From NCBI GenBank assembly GCA_017506865.1, contig JAFCMP010000279.1, positions 1 through 64,000 on the forward strand: a stretch of DNA of 64,000 bases. Direction: 5' to 3'. Positions within the stretch are counted from its first letter, which is position 1; each line of letters begins with the position of its first letter. A model generated the notes under the pieces. It saw nothing but the letters and a program-made list of their open reading frames with translations. It was not told the origin of the DNA and searched no databases. The DNA comes from Tribonema minus. Taxonomy: Eukaryota > Sar > Xanthophyceae > Tribonematales > Tribonemataceae. The position numbers were made by a program, and so were the translations under genes. Positions 49,822 to 61,522 of this stretch are shown piece by piece.

Positions 49822-52800
49822 ATGCGCCAACGGTGGTCAGCAGCAGCGCTGCTGCTCGTTGCAGCGGCAGGCCACTGCCAGGCATTCACTCCCGCTGCAC
49901 GGAGTACATGTACATGCACGCCAGCATCGACACGAGCAGGAAGGAGCAATGGGCTGGCATGCAGGGCGTTGAAGGAGCCACAGAGCGAGGAGGAGCTCAG
50001 GAGTGCCATTGCTACAAAAAATGAGGACCTGAGCAGGATGGACAAAGACAGGCTACAGAGTTTTGCTGCAGCCGACGAGGAGTTTCTGGCAGGTGCGTTG
50101 TGCCTGTGTATGAGACTACGTGGCAGCTCGTTCTCACTGCTGCAGGTGAGGTGGGCCTGTATTGAATGTTTTAATACCTGCAGCATGCGCCCAAGCAGGC
50201 ATGCATACTCGTCATCAATGCAGCTGTTTGATGATTGTCAGAGCTCACAATTGCACCACTAGCAGCCCTGGTTGTAAAGCATTTCGACAAACAACGCAGG
50301 CGAATTATAGCACAGTTCTGGTTCTGATATCCACCCTCATATGTCCTATGGAAAAAAGAATGGTAGTGCGTCGTTTGCCGATTGCTAATCGTTTTAGTTT
50401 GTTTTGCAGCATGAAGTTGGAGTTGAACAGAGACCGGATCAGCAGCGGCTGCTGCAATAGTCACGGACACCACACCAACCTGCCGGACTACTTGGTCAAT
50501 GTAGCCTCTGAAGCGAGATTTGATTTTGTTCCTAGAAGTCGATTTTGACACACACAATTATATGTTTTCACATAGGGCATTGGCATGAATGGTGCTGTGA
50601 AGATTGCAATTTTCACCGCTGCGACGGACGGCATGACTTGTACAATATATAAGTGTGTTGAATCAGTTGCCAGGGGGCGGAAGCCACATTGAGCGCGTTG
50701 CCCTGTTTTCCGCACTGTCAAGTTGCCATGTGGCTGTAGACTGTCAGAAGTGACTGCAGCTGCGTAAACGCTGTGATGACTTTGCCTTGCTGGAATGCGT
50801 CCAGCTTCAGGTCCTGCGATGAGTCTGCAAATCAGCTTTGCTGACGCTGCGTCACCATATTGTGTTTCCACGATCACTTATGTATTGCATTGGCACAACC
50901 ATGTGTGTGCATGTGCAGAGCTGCTCAAGGAGCGCTCATACCTGAGCATTGTGACGGAGAAGGCGGTGGAAACTGTGGATTCGCTGCTTACCGCTGGCAA
51001 GGGGGGCGATGCTAATGCACCCGCCACTGGCGTCAAGCCCAAGGTATGACACGTGATGCATTGAACATGTTGTGGGATGAATTCATGCCATTGCCCCTGA
51101 CGCATGTTGCACGCCCAATGCTGCTGAACGATAAAGTTCATGCTGGGCGAGCGCGCAGGCTTGCTGCTTAAAGCACTCCAGTGTACGTAGCACATGTCCA
51201 TAAGACTCATTTGAGAAGTATCATTGAGGTTACCTCATCACCATGGCTGTCGATCTGGGAGGCTGTGCCAGGCCAGTGCTGCTTGAATCACCATAAATCA
51301 CAGGTGTTGCGGCAGCTGCATCAGCTGCAAATATGGATGCCCTCTGATGGCTCTTTGGGTCGATTTCGCTTATGTAAACATGCAAGGGCATTGCTGATGC
51401 TTGTGCGCAACCAGAACTACCGTACCCACCTCAGCTGCAAGCACGCCGTCTGTTGAAGGTGATTTGGATGACATGAACTTTGGTGCTATGATGATTGTCT
51501 CACTTTTTTCTGTTGTCATCATACTTGGTGCGGTCGTGTGTTACATACATGCTTGTCCTGGGCAAATCATGACCCAAGTGACCCAAGCCACAGCCTCCTG
51601 TACCGGCGCCTCAACCTTTCCTTGTTGTGTATTCCTTGCCCTTGCACATGTATCACAGGTCATTGTGCTTGGTGCAGGCTGGGCCAGCCATGCATTTCTC
51701 AAGGGCATCGACACAGACATGTATGACGTCACTGTGGTATCCCCCAGAAATTTCTTCCTAATGACGCCAATGCTGGCGGCGAGCGCGGTTGGCACTGTGG
51801 AATTCAGGTAAAGGTTGCTCTTTCTTTGTGGAAAGCGCTTTGTGGCATGCGTGTAGTTGTGCTGAACGAGCTTCAATTTCGGACCGTTGCAGTACACCCT
51901 ACACATGGAACAGGTTACCATCACTGTGTGTGCTGTTTAAGTACAACATGCTTACAGAGCGGTGTCATTTATGAGCACACCCTGCATATAATCTATGCCA
52001 GGGTGGTTGTGTGAAAATGTCTGGGTGGTATTCCTTGCAAGGAATGCATTAACTGTGACCATGACCATGTGCGCATTTGCTCTACAAGTATAAGACTGCG
52101 CTTCATACTGTCATCAGTAATGGCGACGGCAACCTATGACTATTCAACTTTCCTCATCTACTTGGGATGGTTTCAGATGCGCTTGATCACTGGAATCAAA
52201 GTGCTGATATGTCTGTGATATTTGTTACCATGTGTCATGAGGTTCTAGGTTCGACATCATGTGCTACTACAAGGCCTCCGTCAACTTATGCAATCTGTCT
52301 GAACACCCTGCTGCTGACATAGGAGCATCACGGAGCCTATCCGTAACGTCAACCTGGGAGCCAACTACATTGAGGCGACTTGCACCGCCATTGACAGCGA
52401 CAGCCAAGAGATTGTCTGTGAGAACGTGGTCTGTGAGGTAAATGCATGTAACTTCGACATTGGTAGGTGCGGCATTGATGAAGTAAGCTAGCGTGGGTTC
52501 AGTTTTGTCCTTCTCGGCGAAGCACATTGATGGCATACTGTTAGTCACGCTAGCCACTGATGTTTCTGGACGTCAAGCAAGGGATTGGACAGTCGTTTCA
52601 TGCAGTTGAAGTTGGATGTCGCATCTTCATAATTGCGCCTCACATGTCAAGTATCAAACAATGCGGCCGTCTTGAAATGACAGAAGCAGTGTGTTGTTTG
52701 GCAGTTTTTGTTGTCCTTCCTGCAAGTACGTGGATATCTTCACAGCTTAGACGACAGTCCGTCACGTCATGATTGCATGACAACATGACACTGCATGGAC

Positions 52801-55800
52801 GCTCAAACCAGTGCCTTGCATGCTGTGGCGCATGTCAGGGCACCAGCTGCACAATTGAGGACTTCAGGCTGCCATACGACCACTTGATATTGGCGGTGGG
52901 AGCAACGAGCAACACGTTTGGCATACCAGGCGTGCGGGAACACTGCATCTTCATGAAGCAGGTGAGACCATCACGATGGATTATGACGGCGCAAGGTTGA
53001 TGAGTTAGAACAACAGGTCGTGACGACGACCGTTTTGCCTCCCCGAACCTTTTGTTGTTTTGCACCCAAGCATCCATCTGGATGCTGTGCAGAACTCCAC
53101 AGTGCAGAGCACGTGGAGCAAGATGCCTGTATTCTTCTATTGATTGCCGTGACTTTTCCTGGTGACTTGCCACTTGCAGCGTCGAATCCCAATTATCATC
53201 ATCCGTACCCGCAGGGAGTCATGACAGTGCACACCACAAACTTCGACAACTTCTACGTGAACTCGGAGGCATGAGCACGTAATGCCTTTAGGTACTGATG
53301 CACTTCACTGCTGCACTTTTACTGCTGGTTGGTGTTTTGCCAGGTCACGGACGCTGACAAGCTGAGGCGTGCCATTGGGAACTGCTTTGAACGTGCCAAC
53401 CTGCCCACGCTCTCCGACGAGCAGAAGCAAGCGGTGCGTCAACCTCAACTTACCCACAGTGTTTGAACCTTGACATCATGCCATGATGCTGACCAACATA
53501 TGCCAGCAAGTGGTGACAGCCACTGTGCGTTATCGCTCATGATCGAGGCAGGTGCCGGACAAGCCGGTTCAGTGCTCAACTTAACGGCTGCGCATCAAAG
53601 CGACTCCAGACATTGGCACATGTGGGCGCTTCATTCACAGTACTAGCTGCTAGGCTGCAAGGCAAGATGTAGCAGCATCAGGGTGCCTCCATGCCAGTGC
53701 CACTGCATAAATTGGAAAGTCTCTGCATACGCATGCTTCGCTTCGACCCGCCAGTGCTAATCGAAGATGCGGGTGGGCGCACACAGCAGGTGTGTCCTGT
53801 GTGATGATATTGGTGCTGGCCTGTACGTAATGCCGCAACACGCAAATGCCGCAGAGGCGTGGCCACATTGCATCTTCCGGAAGCGCAAGGTGGATTTGAA
53901 CAGCAAGTGTGGCAACTGGGTGCCCACAGAGTCATACCATTGTGCGTGGCATTGCGACTCGTCACAGCGTTTCACCACTGAAGTGCCTGCACCTGCACCT
54001 ACTGTGTCACAGGTGCTCACGTTTGTTGTGGTGGGAGGCGGGCCTACGGGAGTGGAGCTGACTGCGGAGCTGCGTGACTTCATTGAGCAGGACGTACCGC
54101 GCTTCTATCCCAATCTGGTCAAGTTTGTGCGCATCAAGTTGGTGGAAGCCAGCGACCGCGTGCTCATGGCGTTCGACGAAGAACTGCAGGTGATCACACT
54201 TACATATACACAACTAGTCTGATCCTTGCGGCAAGACTTGCGTACCCCCCACACACCGTGTTTGTTAGGCCACCTGCTATTTCAAATGGTATTTGCGCGA
54301 CATTTGGCATCACCATTGGTGGGTCCTGATGGTGCCAAGCCTTCTCATTATATATGCATTCAGCGTTGGTTGTGCTTGCAGGTATATTGGTCGGTGCTCG
54401 CTTGCTAGTCGTTGAATACGACACCTCTGTTCCCTCGTGCATGTACTGAACCGCTGCTTCTAATCATAAATTATCTGGAAAGCGTAGCTCCTGCCATCAT
54501 GTATGTAATGAATGGAATGCAAATAACGTTGAAGCTGCTCAACTTCAACCAGCGAGGACTGGGCATCGTAGCTGTGCTCAACATGACTTTTCATGCACTG
54601 GTGCGAGCCATGTTCCACAGTTGCCTTGTTATTGCCTTGATGCAGTTCCTGTTTATGACAAGTATCTGCATGCCACTTGTTGTTGGTATCAAGCAACGAC
54701 CCTCATACCATGGCAATGGGTGTTTACACTGTTTAGAACACTACTAGGTACAATGGCATACACTTCACAAGTGTTGGTACGCTCAACTTGTCTGCACGTG
54801 CTTCTACAATCCAATGTACTGCGGCTGTCAGCCACAGCAGTACAAGTGTCCTGGAAGGTGACGCTGACCAAGACTGATGTACGCTTTGCTTTTTGATGGA
54901 GTGCATGATGGACTTGCATTGGCTTAACCTAATGGTGCAATCCACCCTGTCTTCTTTTGTCGACGACAGGCAAAGGCCCTGCGTGACCTCACAGAGCGCT
55001 CCACAACGCTCATCAGCCAGGGCTTTATCAAAGAGGAGATGACAGAGGTGATGCTCAACGTGGGCGTGAAGGAGATCACAGACACCACAATCTCCCTCAG
55101 TACAGGTGAGTAGATCTCTACATGTTCTTCAAGCGAATCAGTATGCGAGCATTGTTGTCACATCACGACGATGTGTTCTGCATGTGTTTGTGTGACGTTT
55201 GACTTCCTGCTGCAACACTTTTTAGCATGGAGGCACACAACTTCATTGTACCATTGATGTCCACAGTGTGGCACGTGACTTCGTGCTGCAATTCGATATC
55301 AACCTATCAATATCACAACTTTACTGCGTCATCGATGTCTGACCTTCATTTTTGTCCAGTACCTAACATCGCTATGGGCGGCCAGGAAAAGGCTGATACT
55401 TGTCACAGATGCCAATCAGCCATTGACCTGTCATTACTCCGTTTATGTGGCTCTGTCGTGCTGAAGCTTGTTCCATTCAACTATGGCCCCCATCGACAGG
55501 TGAAACAATGCCCTACGGTCTGTGCGTATGGGCTGCCGGCAACGGCCCACTGCCATTAGTCGTGGAAGCCATTGACCAGATATCTGAGCAGAAGGAGAAA
55601 GCGGGGTGGGGGCGTGGCCGCTTGGTCACAGATGATTGGCTGCGAGTCAAGGGGGCCAAGGGGGTGTACGCCATTGGGGATTGCGGCGTTGTGGACCAGC
55701 GGCCACTGCCACAGACAGCTCAGGTCAGTTTTCGAATCGGTTATTTGAGTTGCAATTGGGCATTACGCGCTGCGTGAGCACCTGAAACAGCTGCATGGAG

Positions 55801-58570
55801 CAGTGCTTACTTTAGATGGAGGATTGGCAGTGATAGTATCTTGTGGACCCTTGTCAGCTCCACTGATGCATACTCATGCCAGTGTAGCGCAGCATACAAG
55901 TGTAGAACGTATGTGCCGCCTGTCTGTCACAAGAACTGTGAGCAACGAGGGTGCATCTGCCTGCGAGGCATTCTCATGGTGCTCCTCGAATCATCATGTA
56001 TTATGTCATCCCCCCGCCCTGTCCCCCTCCCGCACATGCCTCGCCCCCCCACACTGCTAGCGGTGTAGCCGACAGGGTCCGCCAGGCATTGCTGCCACTG
56101 ATCCTTTCTCGTTAACAGCAGCACTCCTTGTCCTGCAGCTGGTCAAACTGCTTCCATGTCGCGCGCACTGCGGCAGCTTGTTGCTGAACGGAAGTCTAGT
56201 ACATGCCTGTGAGTGTCAGTCTAATCTGAGAAGTCGGCAACTTGACTGCACTACTTGTAACTGTACGGTTTTTCACGCAACCAATTACCATTGTGTCAAC
56301 ATGTTCCTGGGGGAACAACAAGGTACTTGCTCTGGTAATGTACTCGTACTGTACTCCCCTGTGTACCGGAATTGTGTTCAGGTTCTGGAGCGCTTGTCAC
56401 AGCACTGCTGAAGGTTTTTATGATGATGCAAATGCCACTCCATTTGTTCCAACAAGTGCTATTCCTACCCGAGTACTGACCACGCATACTCGCATTTGCG
56501 TGTGCTGCAGTCCTTGACCCTTCATTGTGCGTGCACACTCCACAACTCAACTGGCACCAGATGCCTTTCAACATCAGGATGAACCAGTTTCAGAGTCCCT
56601 CAACAATGCATTGCTATGTGTGTTTGTTTGTCTCGTCAGGTTGCTGCTCAGCAAGGCTCGTTCCTGGCAAGGTTGTTCAGCCGGGGGTACAACCTCAACG
56701 CACCCGTCCCAGAGAAAACAGGCGGCGCGAAGGCACTCTCTGAGCAGCTCGGACTGTCCTCTGACAAGAGCGGGAAGTTTGCCAAGGGATTCTCCTTCAT
56801 GAACCTTGGCATCTTGGCCTACGTAAGTGCTGATCGGTGGCATGTGGTGTTAAGGACTGTGGGCACCTGGAACTCAGTGTACATGGTTGTACTCGTTGGT
56901 GTACGGCAAGGATTGAATAGTATCCTCCTGTAGCTGGTGCATCAGCGCATCATGATCCCAAGACGGCAATAGCTGACGTTGGTGATGTGGCCTTATACCT
57001 GTCACGTTGTCATGCTTGCAGCACGGAGAGCTCGCTGTAGATGAACAGTCTGGCAATCAGAGCTGGCCTGGATATGCAGATCTTTCACTGATCAAACACA
57101 TGTCGTTACGGCATGGTTATGGTACGGCATGTTGGTACGGCATGACTGGTAGTTGCTCTGCAGTTGTTATCACTAACCGTGTCTGGAAAACCCTCATAGA
57201 ATGAAAGCTACGGTCAAGGCATGCATGATAGCGCAGATGCTTACAGACAATGTGAAGGTCTGCACAGCTTAAAATTGCTGTACTCCATTACATAAGGCAG
57301 ATGCGGTGATGTTGTGTTGCTCATTCATGAGTGGTTGCTGCTCCTGTTACATGCGACAGACTGGTGGCGGCAATGCCCTGGCACAAGTGCAAGTTGACAA
57401 CCAGCGGGTCAAGGGCACGGGTGCAGCAGGCTTCTTCCTGTGGCGCTCCGTGTACATGTCAAAACAGGTCAGTGCTCAGCACCTGCTTACCCAGCTCCAT
57501 GTTCATTGCATCAGTGGTGCTGGTCGGTGATGATAAACACGTGTAATACTTGCTTCTGTTTGAACTTTGTGCTTTTGGCCCCCAGTGTACAGGGCCGGTG
57601 TTTGCATAGACGTGGAGCATGCAGCTCTGCAAACTGCAAGTCCTAATGTCTGCACAGCGTGATCACAAGCACAGATCATCACTAACGCTGGCACACCTGT
57701 CACACCCCAAGCGCGTTGTCCGCGCTGACTGAGGTGAAGTGAGGTGGTGTCACAATGACAACCATCACCAACGAAGTACAAGCATGTGAATGCTCCTCAC
57801 CTGTGTTTAGGGGTACACGCATTGCTTGGGATGAAATAAGTGTGTGAAACTTCTACCTGTTCACACTGGTTGCAGCATCCTGTCCTTATTCATGCGGTGA
57901 CTTTGAAGAGTGCCCATGACCGCGCAATTCAATGTCGGCTCACAAAATGTCAAGTTCGGTCGCACTTGACCACTGCCGACATGCACATGATCACTTTTGC
58001 ATTTTGTGAAACGCAGGTGTCCTGGCGCAACCGCATCCTGGTGGCTATTGACTGGACCAAGGCGCGCCTCTTTGGACGAGGTACATACAATTCATTTTTG
58101 TCTCCACCTGCTACCACCAAGCGCTGCCGTAGACCTCAGATGATTGCGCACGTTGTCCTTGAGGTAGTATGGTTGCGCTGACCTACTCAGACAGACAGTG
58201 CTGAGCAGGAGCACATGTCATGTAACGAGAGCGTCGCGCAGTCAGCTGCATACACCTTGCAGGTAGTGATGTTCATGCAACCAATGCTGGAAGCGCGCGC
58301 TTGGGCTGGTATGCTGTGTGTTCAATGCGTGCAACTTGTCAAAGGTGTTTGACCGTCTTGGCATGCTTTTGCATGACACACAGCAATCTTCGGCAGCATT
58401 GGGAACTTGTGCACGTCGCAGTGTTGTTAAACTCAGTGACAATGTGATTCTAAGTGCAAGCCCATGACTACATGATGACGATGATTGAACTTAACACCAA
58501 CACCAAGCTGATGATGTGCACGCTCCTCTGTTGCTTTGCTGTGCTGATTGCAGATATTGTGCGGTTCTGA
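49822..58570 (+). CDS. Type II NAD(P)H dehydrogenase with plastid-type leader
   Basis: A single-subunit, non-proton-pumping FAD enzyme that passes electrons from NAD(P)H to quinone. Thirteen exons give 593 codons plus stop: 49822-50092, 50919-51043, 51659-51807, 52323-52437, 52839-52961, 53344-53433, 54013-54189, 54970-55105, 55500-55723, 56640-56822, 57360-57467, 58017-58080, 58554-58570; all phases agree. Residues 1-20 are a signal peptide (ALLLVAAAG), followed by AFTPAARS, as in secondary-plastid leaders. FAD site [10 protein letters not shown] at 133; [12 protein letters not shown] near 230; NAD(P)H site [13 protein letters not shown] from 295; GVYAIGDCG near 455; the C-terminal membrane anchor region [15 protein letters not shown] and LFGRDIVRF end the protein as in the family. 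There is no EF-hand insert, so not the calcium-regulated NDB type. By leader I place it in the plastid (plastoquinone reduction, chlororespiration); mitochondrial targeting is the alternative. Confidence 0.95.
57110..57155. repeat. Short GGTACGGCAT tandem array
   Basis: Three near-identical TACGGCATG-containing units, spaced by about 16 and 14 bases, in the NDH-2 intron before exon 57360-57467. Confidence 0.6.
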
Positions 58571-60424
58571 ACGATGCTGCGAGCTCTGAGATCGTTGGCG
58601 GCGCTTCATCGCAGTCCAGAGAGACATTGATGCACAAGTTGAAGTTGTGCAATGCAGATTCCCTCATGAGGCCACCAAAAGGAATAGGAATGTGGCCACT
58701 GTGCAATAGTGCAGTTGCTTGCTAAGGTACAGAGATCTATGTATGACGTAGTATGTTGTGGTGCTAGCAGCTGCGCCTTTCCTCACAAACACACGGCCCA
58801 TCCCCAAGCAGAATATAGGCGACCATTACCAAGTTACCTCTCACAACCATTGATCACAAGGCAGCGAAGCAGCGTGTGATGACTGCTGCTGCTGCGGCTG
58901 GCAACATGCAGGCAATTCCAAAATATCAGACATCAGCTACTCACACATATCTCTGTTCTTCTCCTGCTTAACTCTGCATCTGTTGACTGCAATGAGAGTG
59001 TGAGTGGGCATGTGTTGCATGCACTTGGTTGTTGCAACAGCATGCTCAACGAACGCGCCTGTTAGAAGGCCAGATTTGAGATCAAACGCACCTGAAGTGT
59101 GGAGCACATTGCCTTGCTTGTGTTCCTGCATGCTTCCGTGCAGCGCTTCAAATACATTACAACACGTTCGTGCACTGACCTTGGCAGCTGACATGGAGTA
59201 TGGCTCATGTGTTGTGCAAAGCCTTCTTGGTGTGTCAAAAGAAAATATCTCAGTAGACAGCATGTTGGCTCAGTCAGCAGTAACATCATGGACGTGCTGT
59301 TCAGCACCCGCTCTACAAGCCTGAGCCTCAACTGTGCGGGCAAGAGCCTGAGGGTGTGCACCCGAGTGACGGGGACGAAGACCATACAATATGTGAGAAA
59401 AGTGACCATGTTGATGAGAACAATGGGCAAACAAAGTACCTGAGCATGCATCAATGCAGATATCATTGCAGAAACACAGGCGGTAAAAAGCGTTGCAAAA
59501 CCACAATATTGGCATAGACATGCTGCATTTGGTTCGTTGCGGACAAGTTGAAGACAGAAAAGACCATCGCAAACACACACTGGCATAACAACTGTTTCAA
59601 AAACAACACACTTTGTCCTCGGTCCTGGCCTACACCTGCTGCAAGCAGCACATCTGTGCGGCGTTTGCTTGTCATGTGCCGCTGTACTCCCTTGAGGTGG
59701 TGCCTCCTGACCACCAGCCTCCCTCCTTCTCTGAGGTTGCTGGCTGCAGAGGGGACGCATCAAAGCTGCGGCTAGCTGACACAATTGCCGCTATCTGCTC
59801 AAAGCACACAAACAGGGGACATGTTATGGTCAGAGGTTTCAGTTAGTTGCTGTACCAGGTAAATGCAGCCATGATGGTGCATACCTGAGAACTCATACTA
59901 CCCTGCTGTATAGTTAGTCAAAGTGCATGTTGTAGGGATCTGTGGAATCAGCATGCAGTGGACGATGGCCTGTAGATGTATAGCGGTGTAATCACGCAAC
60001 TGCAACAAGACAACATAAGGTCACAAACGCAACCGACGGTTGTTGACCGTGTAATTCTGCTGCAAGCACACAAGGCGAACACCTTCAGGGCTCATCGCGG
60101 CAAGGCTGTACACGCACCTGCACACCTCGCTTCATACGGCTCCCCGCCCACGCAGCCTGGAGGTCCATCATATTTGTGTTTCTTTCGCCGCTCCCAAGTG
60201 CAGATGGTAACTTCCAGCCCGCACAACCGCTGCCGCACCACGCATCCAGTCGGCGGATCTAACTGCAAGTCAGCATAGCAGCACTTGCATCCCGCCTTGA
60301 TCAATATTGAATGAGCGGCCGCCGCTTCTCCCACATCTCCTTCGAGAATGCATGTGCCTGTGCCCTGCTTGACCCACATCCAAAGACGGGCACTCGTTTT
60401 ATTACTGCCCCTGCAATGTACATC
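58571..60424. other. Intergenic region with one possible orphan exon
   Basis: Lies between the NDH-2 stop and the minus-strand TM gene. Apart from the candidate exon at 59,281-59,392 no coding segment is convincing; open frames to 240 codons on the minus strand (59,062-59,784) are mixed in composition. Directly after the NDH-2 stop, an 18-codon ATG frame starting at 58,574 reads MLRALRSLAALHRSPERH, which looks like an organelle presequence but ends in a stop. Confidence 0.4.
59281..59392 (+). CDS. Possible orphan exon, unidentified gene
   Basis: Between a CAGCAG acceptor and a TAT|GTGAGA donor lies an open frame with the strong preference for G or C in third positions seen in the real exons here. 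It encodes NIMDVLFSTRSTSLSLNCAG and continues KSLRVCTRVTGTKTIQY, then composition changes abruptly at the donor. I recognise no family and found no partner exons, so this may be a relic or part of a gene whose other exons were missed. Confidence 0.3.
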
Positions 60425-61150
60425 CTACCACACATACCACACACCCAGCTCCTCGCGGCGCAGTGGCACAGGGCGAGCAGCAACGCTACAGTTCTCCTTT
60501 GCGTTACTGATGCACTCTTGCATTGGCAAGACTGGTTGACGTACAGCTGCTGCTGCAGTCTCCACTCCCCCAACTTCATGCTCTGACATGCCTGCGCCCA
60601 TGCCTGCGCCCATGGATGTTTCCACAGCTACAGCTGCATCTTCCGTTGCACATTCAGGTGCGGCTGCGATACCGCGCACAGTATCCACTTGTGAATTGGT
60701 AGAGTGGTTTTGAGACGAGGCATCCTGGCCAGCATTCTCTACAATGGCGGCAGCAGTAGCGGCACGAGCTGATGCAAACTCGGCTTTATCACAGGTGTCT
60801 GTGTCGTTGACCGCTGCTATTGGCGCCTGGCGTTCAGATGGAGTTACAGCATGATCTCCCTCCGAGCGCATGGTCTCGCTCGCGTCACCACCGGCAGCAC
60901 CTGGCCTGACAGCTACTTCACCTTTGTTAGCTGCACTCTCCGTCCGCGCCTCGCCTGCATCACGAGGCGCATTCTCCTCACAGGGATCCTCCCCAGAGGT
61001 ATCCTCCTCCTTGGCTCGCCCCGCCAGCTGCTGTTGACGATTTCTGGCAGGCAATCGGCGAAGCAGGTACAGCGCCAGGCAGCAGCAGGACACAGCAACA
61101 ATGATAGAGCCGATCCTGCCATGGCCATTGCTACCTGGCGTTACTGGCAT
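60425..61150 (-). CDS. Unrecognised Ala/Glu-rich protein with one N-terminal membrane segment
   Basis: A 241-codon frame from ATG at 61150. Residues 14-30 (IGSIIVAVSCCCLALYL) form a membrane segment followed by RRLPARNRQQQ, so the rest would face the cytosol by the positive-inside rule. Residues 40-215 are acidic, low-complexity and probably disordered, rich in A, E, S, T, G and D. The frame ends GVWYVW and stop. About 34 bases after REELG, another frame reads AVIKRVPVFGCG..SSRAQAHAFSKEMWEKRRPLIQY before a stop, so the true 3' end may be spliced to end near 60,301. No domain was recognised. It is divergent from the membrane protein at 61,523 with 372 bp between start codons. Confidence 0.5.
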   Translation of the reverse strand: MPVTPGSNGHGRIGSIIVAVSCCCLALYLLRRLPARNRQQQLAGRAKEEDTSGEDPCEENAPRDAGEARTESAANKGEVAVRPGAAGGDASETMRSEGDHAVTPSERQAPIAAVNDTDTCDKAEFASARAATAAAIVENAGQDASSQNHSTNSQVDTVRGIAAAPECATEDAAVAVETSMGAGMGAGMSEHEVGGVETAAAAVRQPVLPMQECISNAKENCSVAARPVPLRREELGVWYVW

Positions 61151-61522
61151 GCTTGAAGGTACTGTGCGCAGTCAGTACTTCACCTCACGTTTTTCATCAC
61201 CAACTGCCAAGTGGGGCATCGGCGGCGCCCGCCTCCGCAGCGCTAATAAGACTGTTTCTGAAGCCTAGCCCGCTTTTTTTTGCTCGCGCCGCCACCTCGT
61301 CAGATCAGCTCTCAGGCACCGCGGTTGAAAAACTAGCCGCGGCGGAAGGACTGCAAAGATCTTATATAGCCCCTGCTGCGCGCAGGCGGGCACCGCGTCA
61401 TGGTGCACTTGCCTGTTACGTATTTAAGCGCAGGATTGCCTGCAGCACTTGCGTGGAGCTGGGCGCTGTGGCAGACAGTGCGATGGCTCGGAGGGCGGAA
61501 AGGACGCCTCGGTAGCTTGGAA
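61151..61522. promoter_or_regulatory. Divergent promoter region with TATA-like element
   Basis: Intergenic space of the head-to-head pair. A TATATAG at about 61,363-61,369 lies 31 bases before an in-frame upstream ATG (61,400) of the plus gene. A CG-rich stretch (GCCGCGGCGG) precedes it. No experimental start is known. Confidence 0.35.

Noticed and set aside
59062-59784. 240-codon minus-strand open frame
   Set aside because: Composition is inconsistent along its length and it overlaps a better plus-strand exon candidate at 59,281-59,392.
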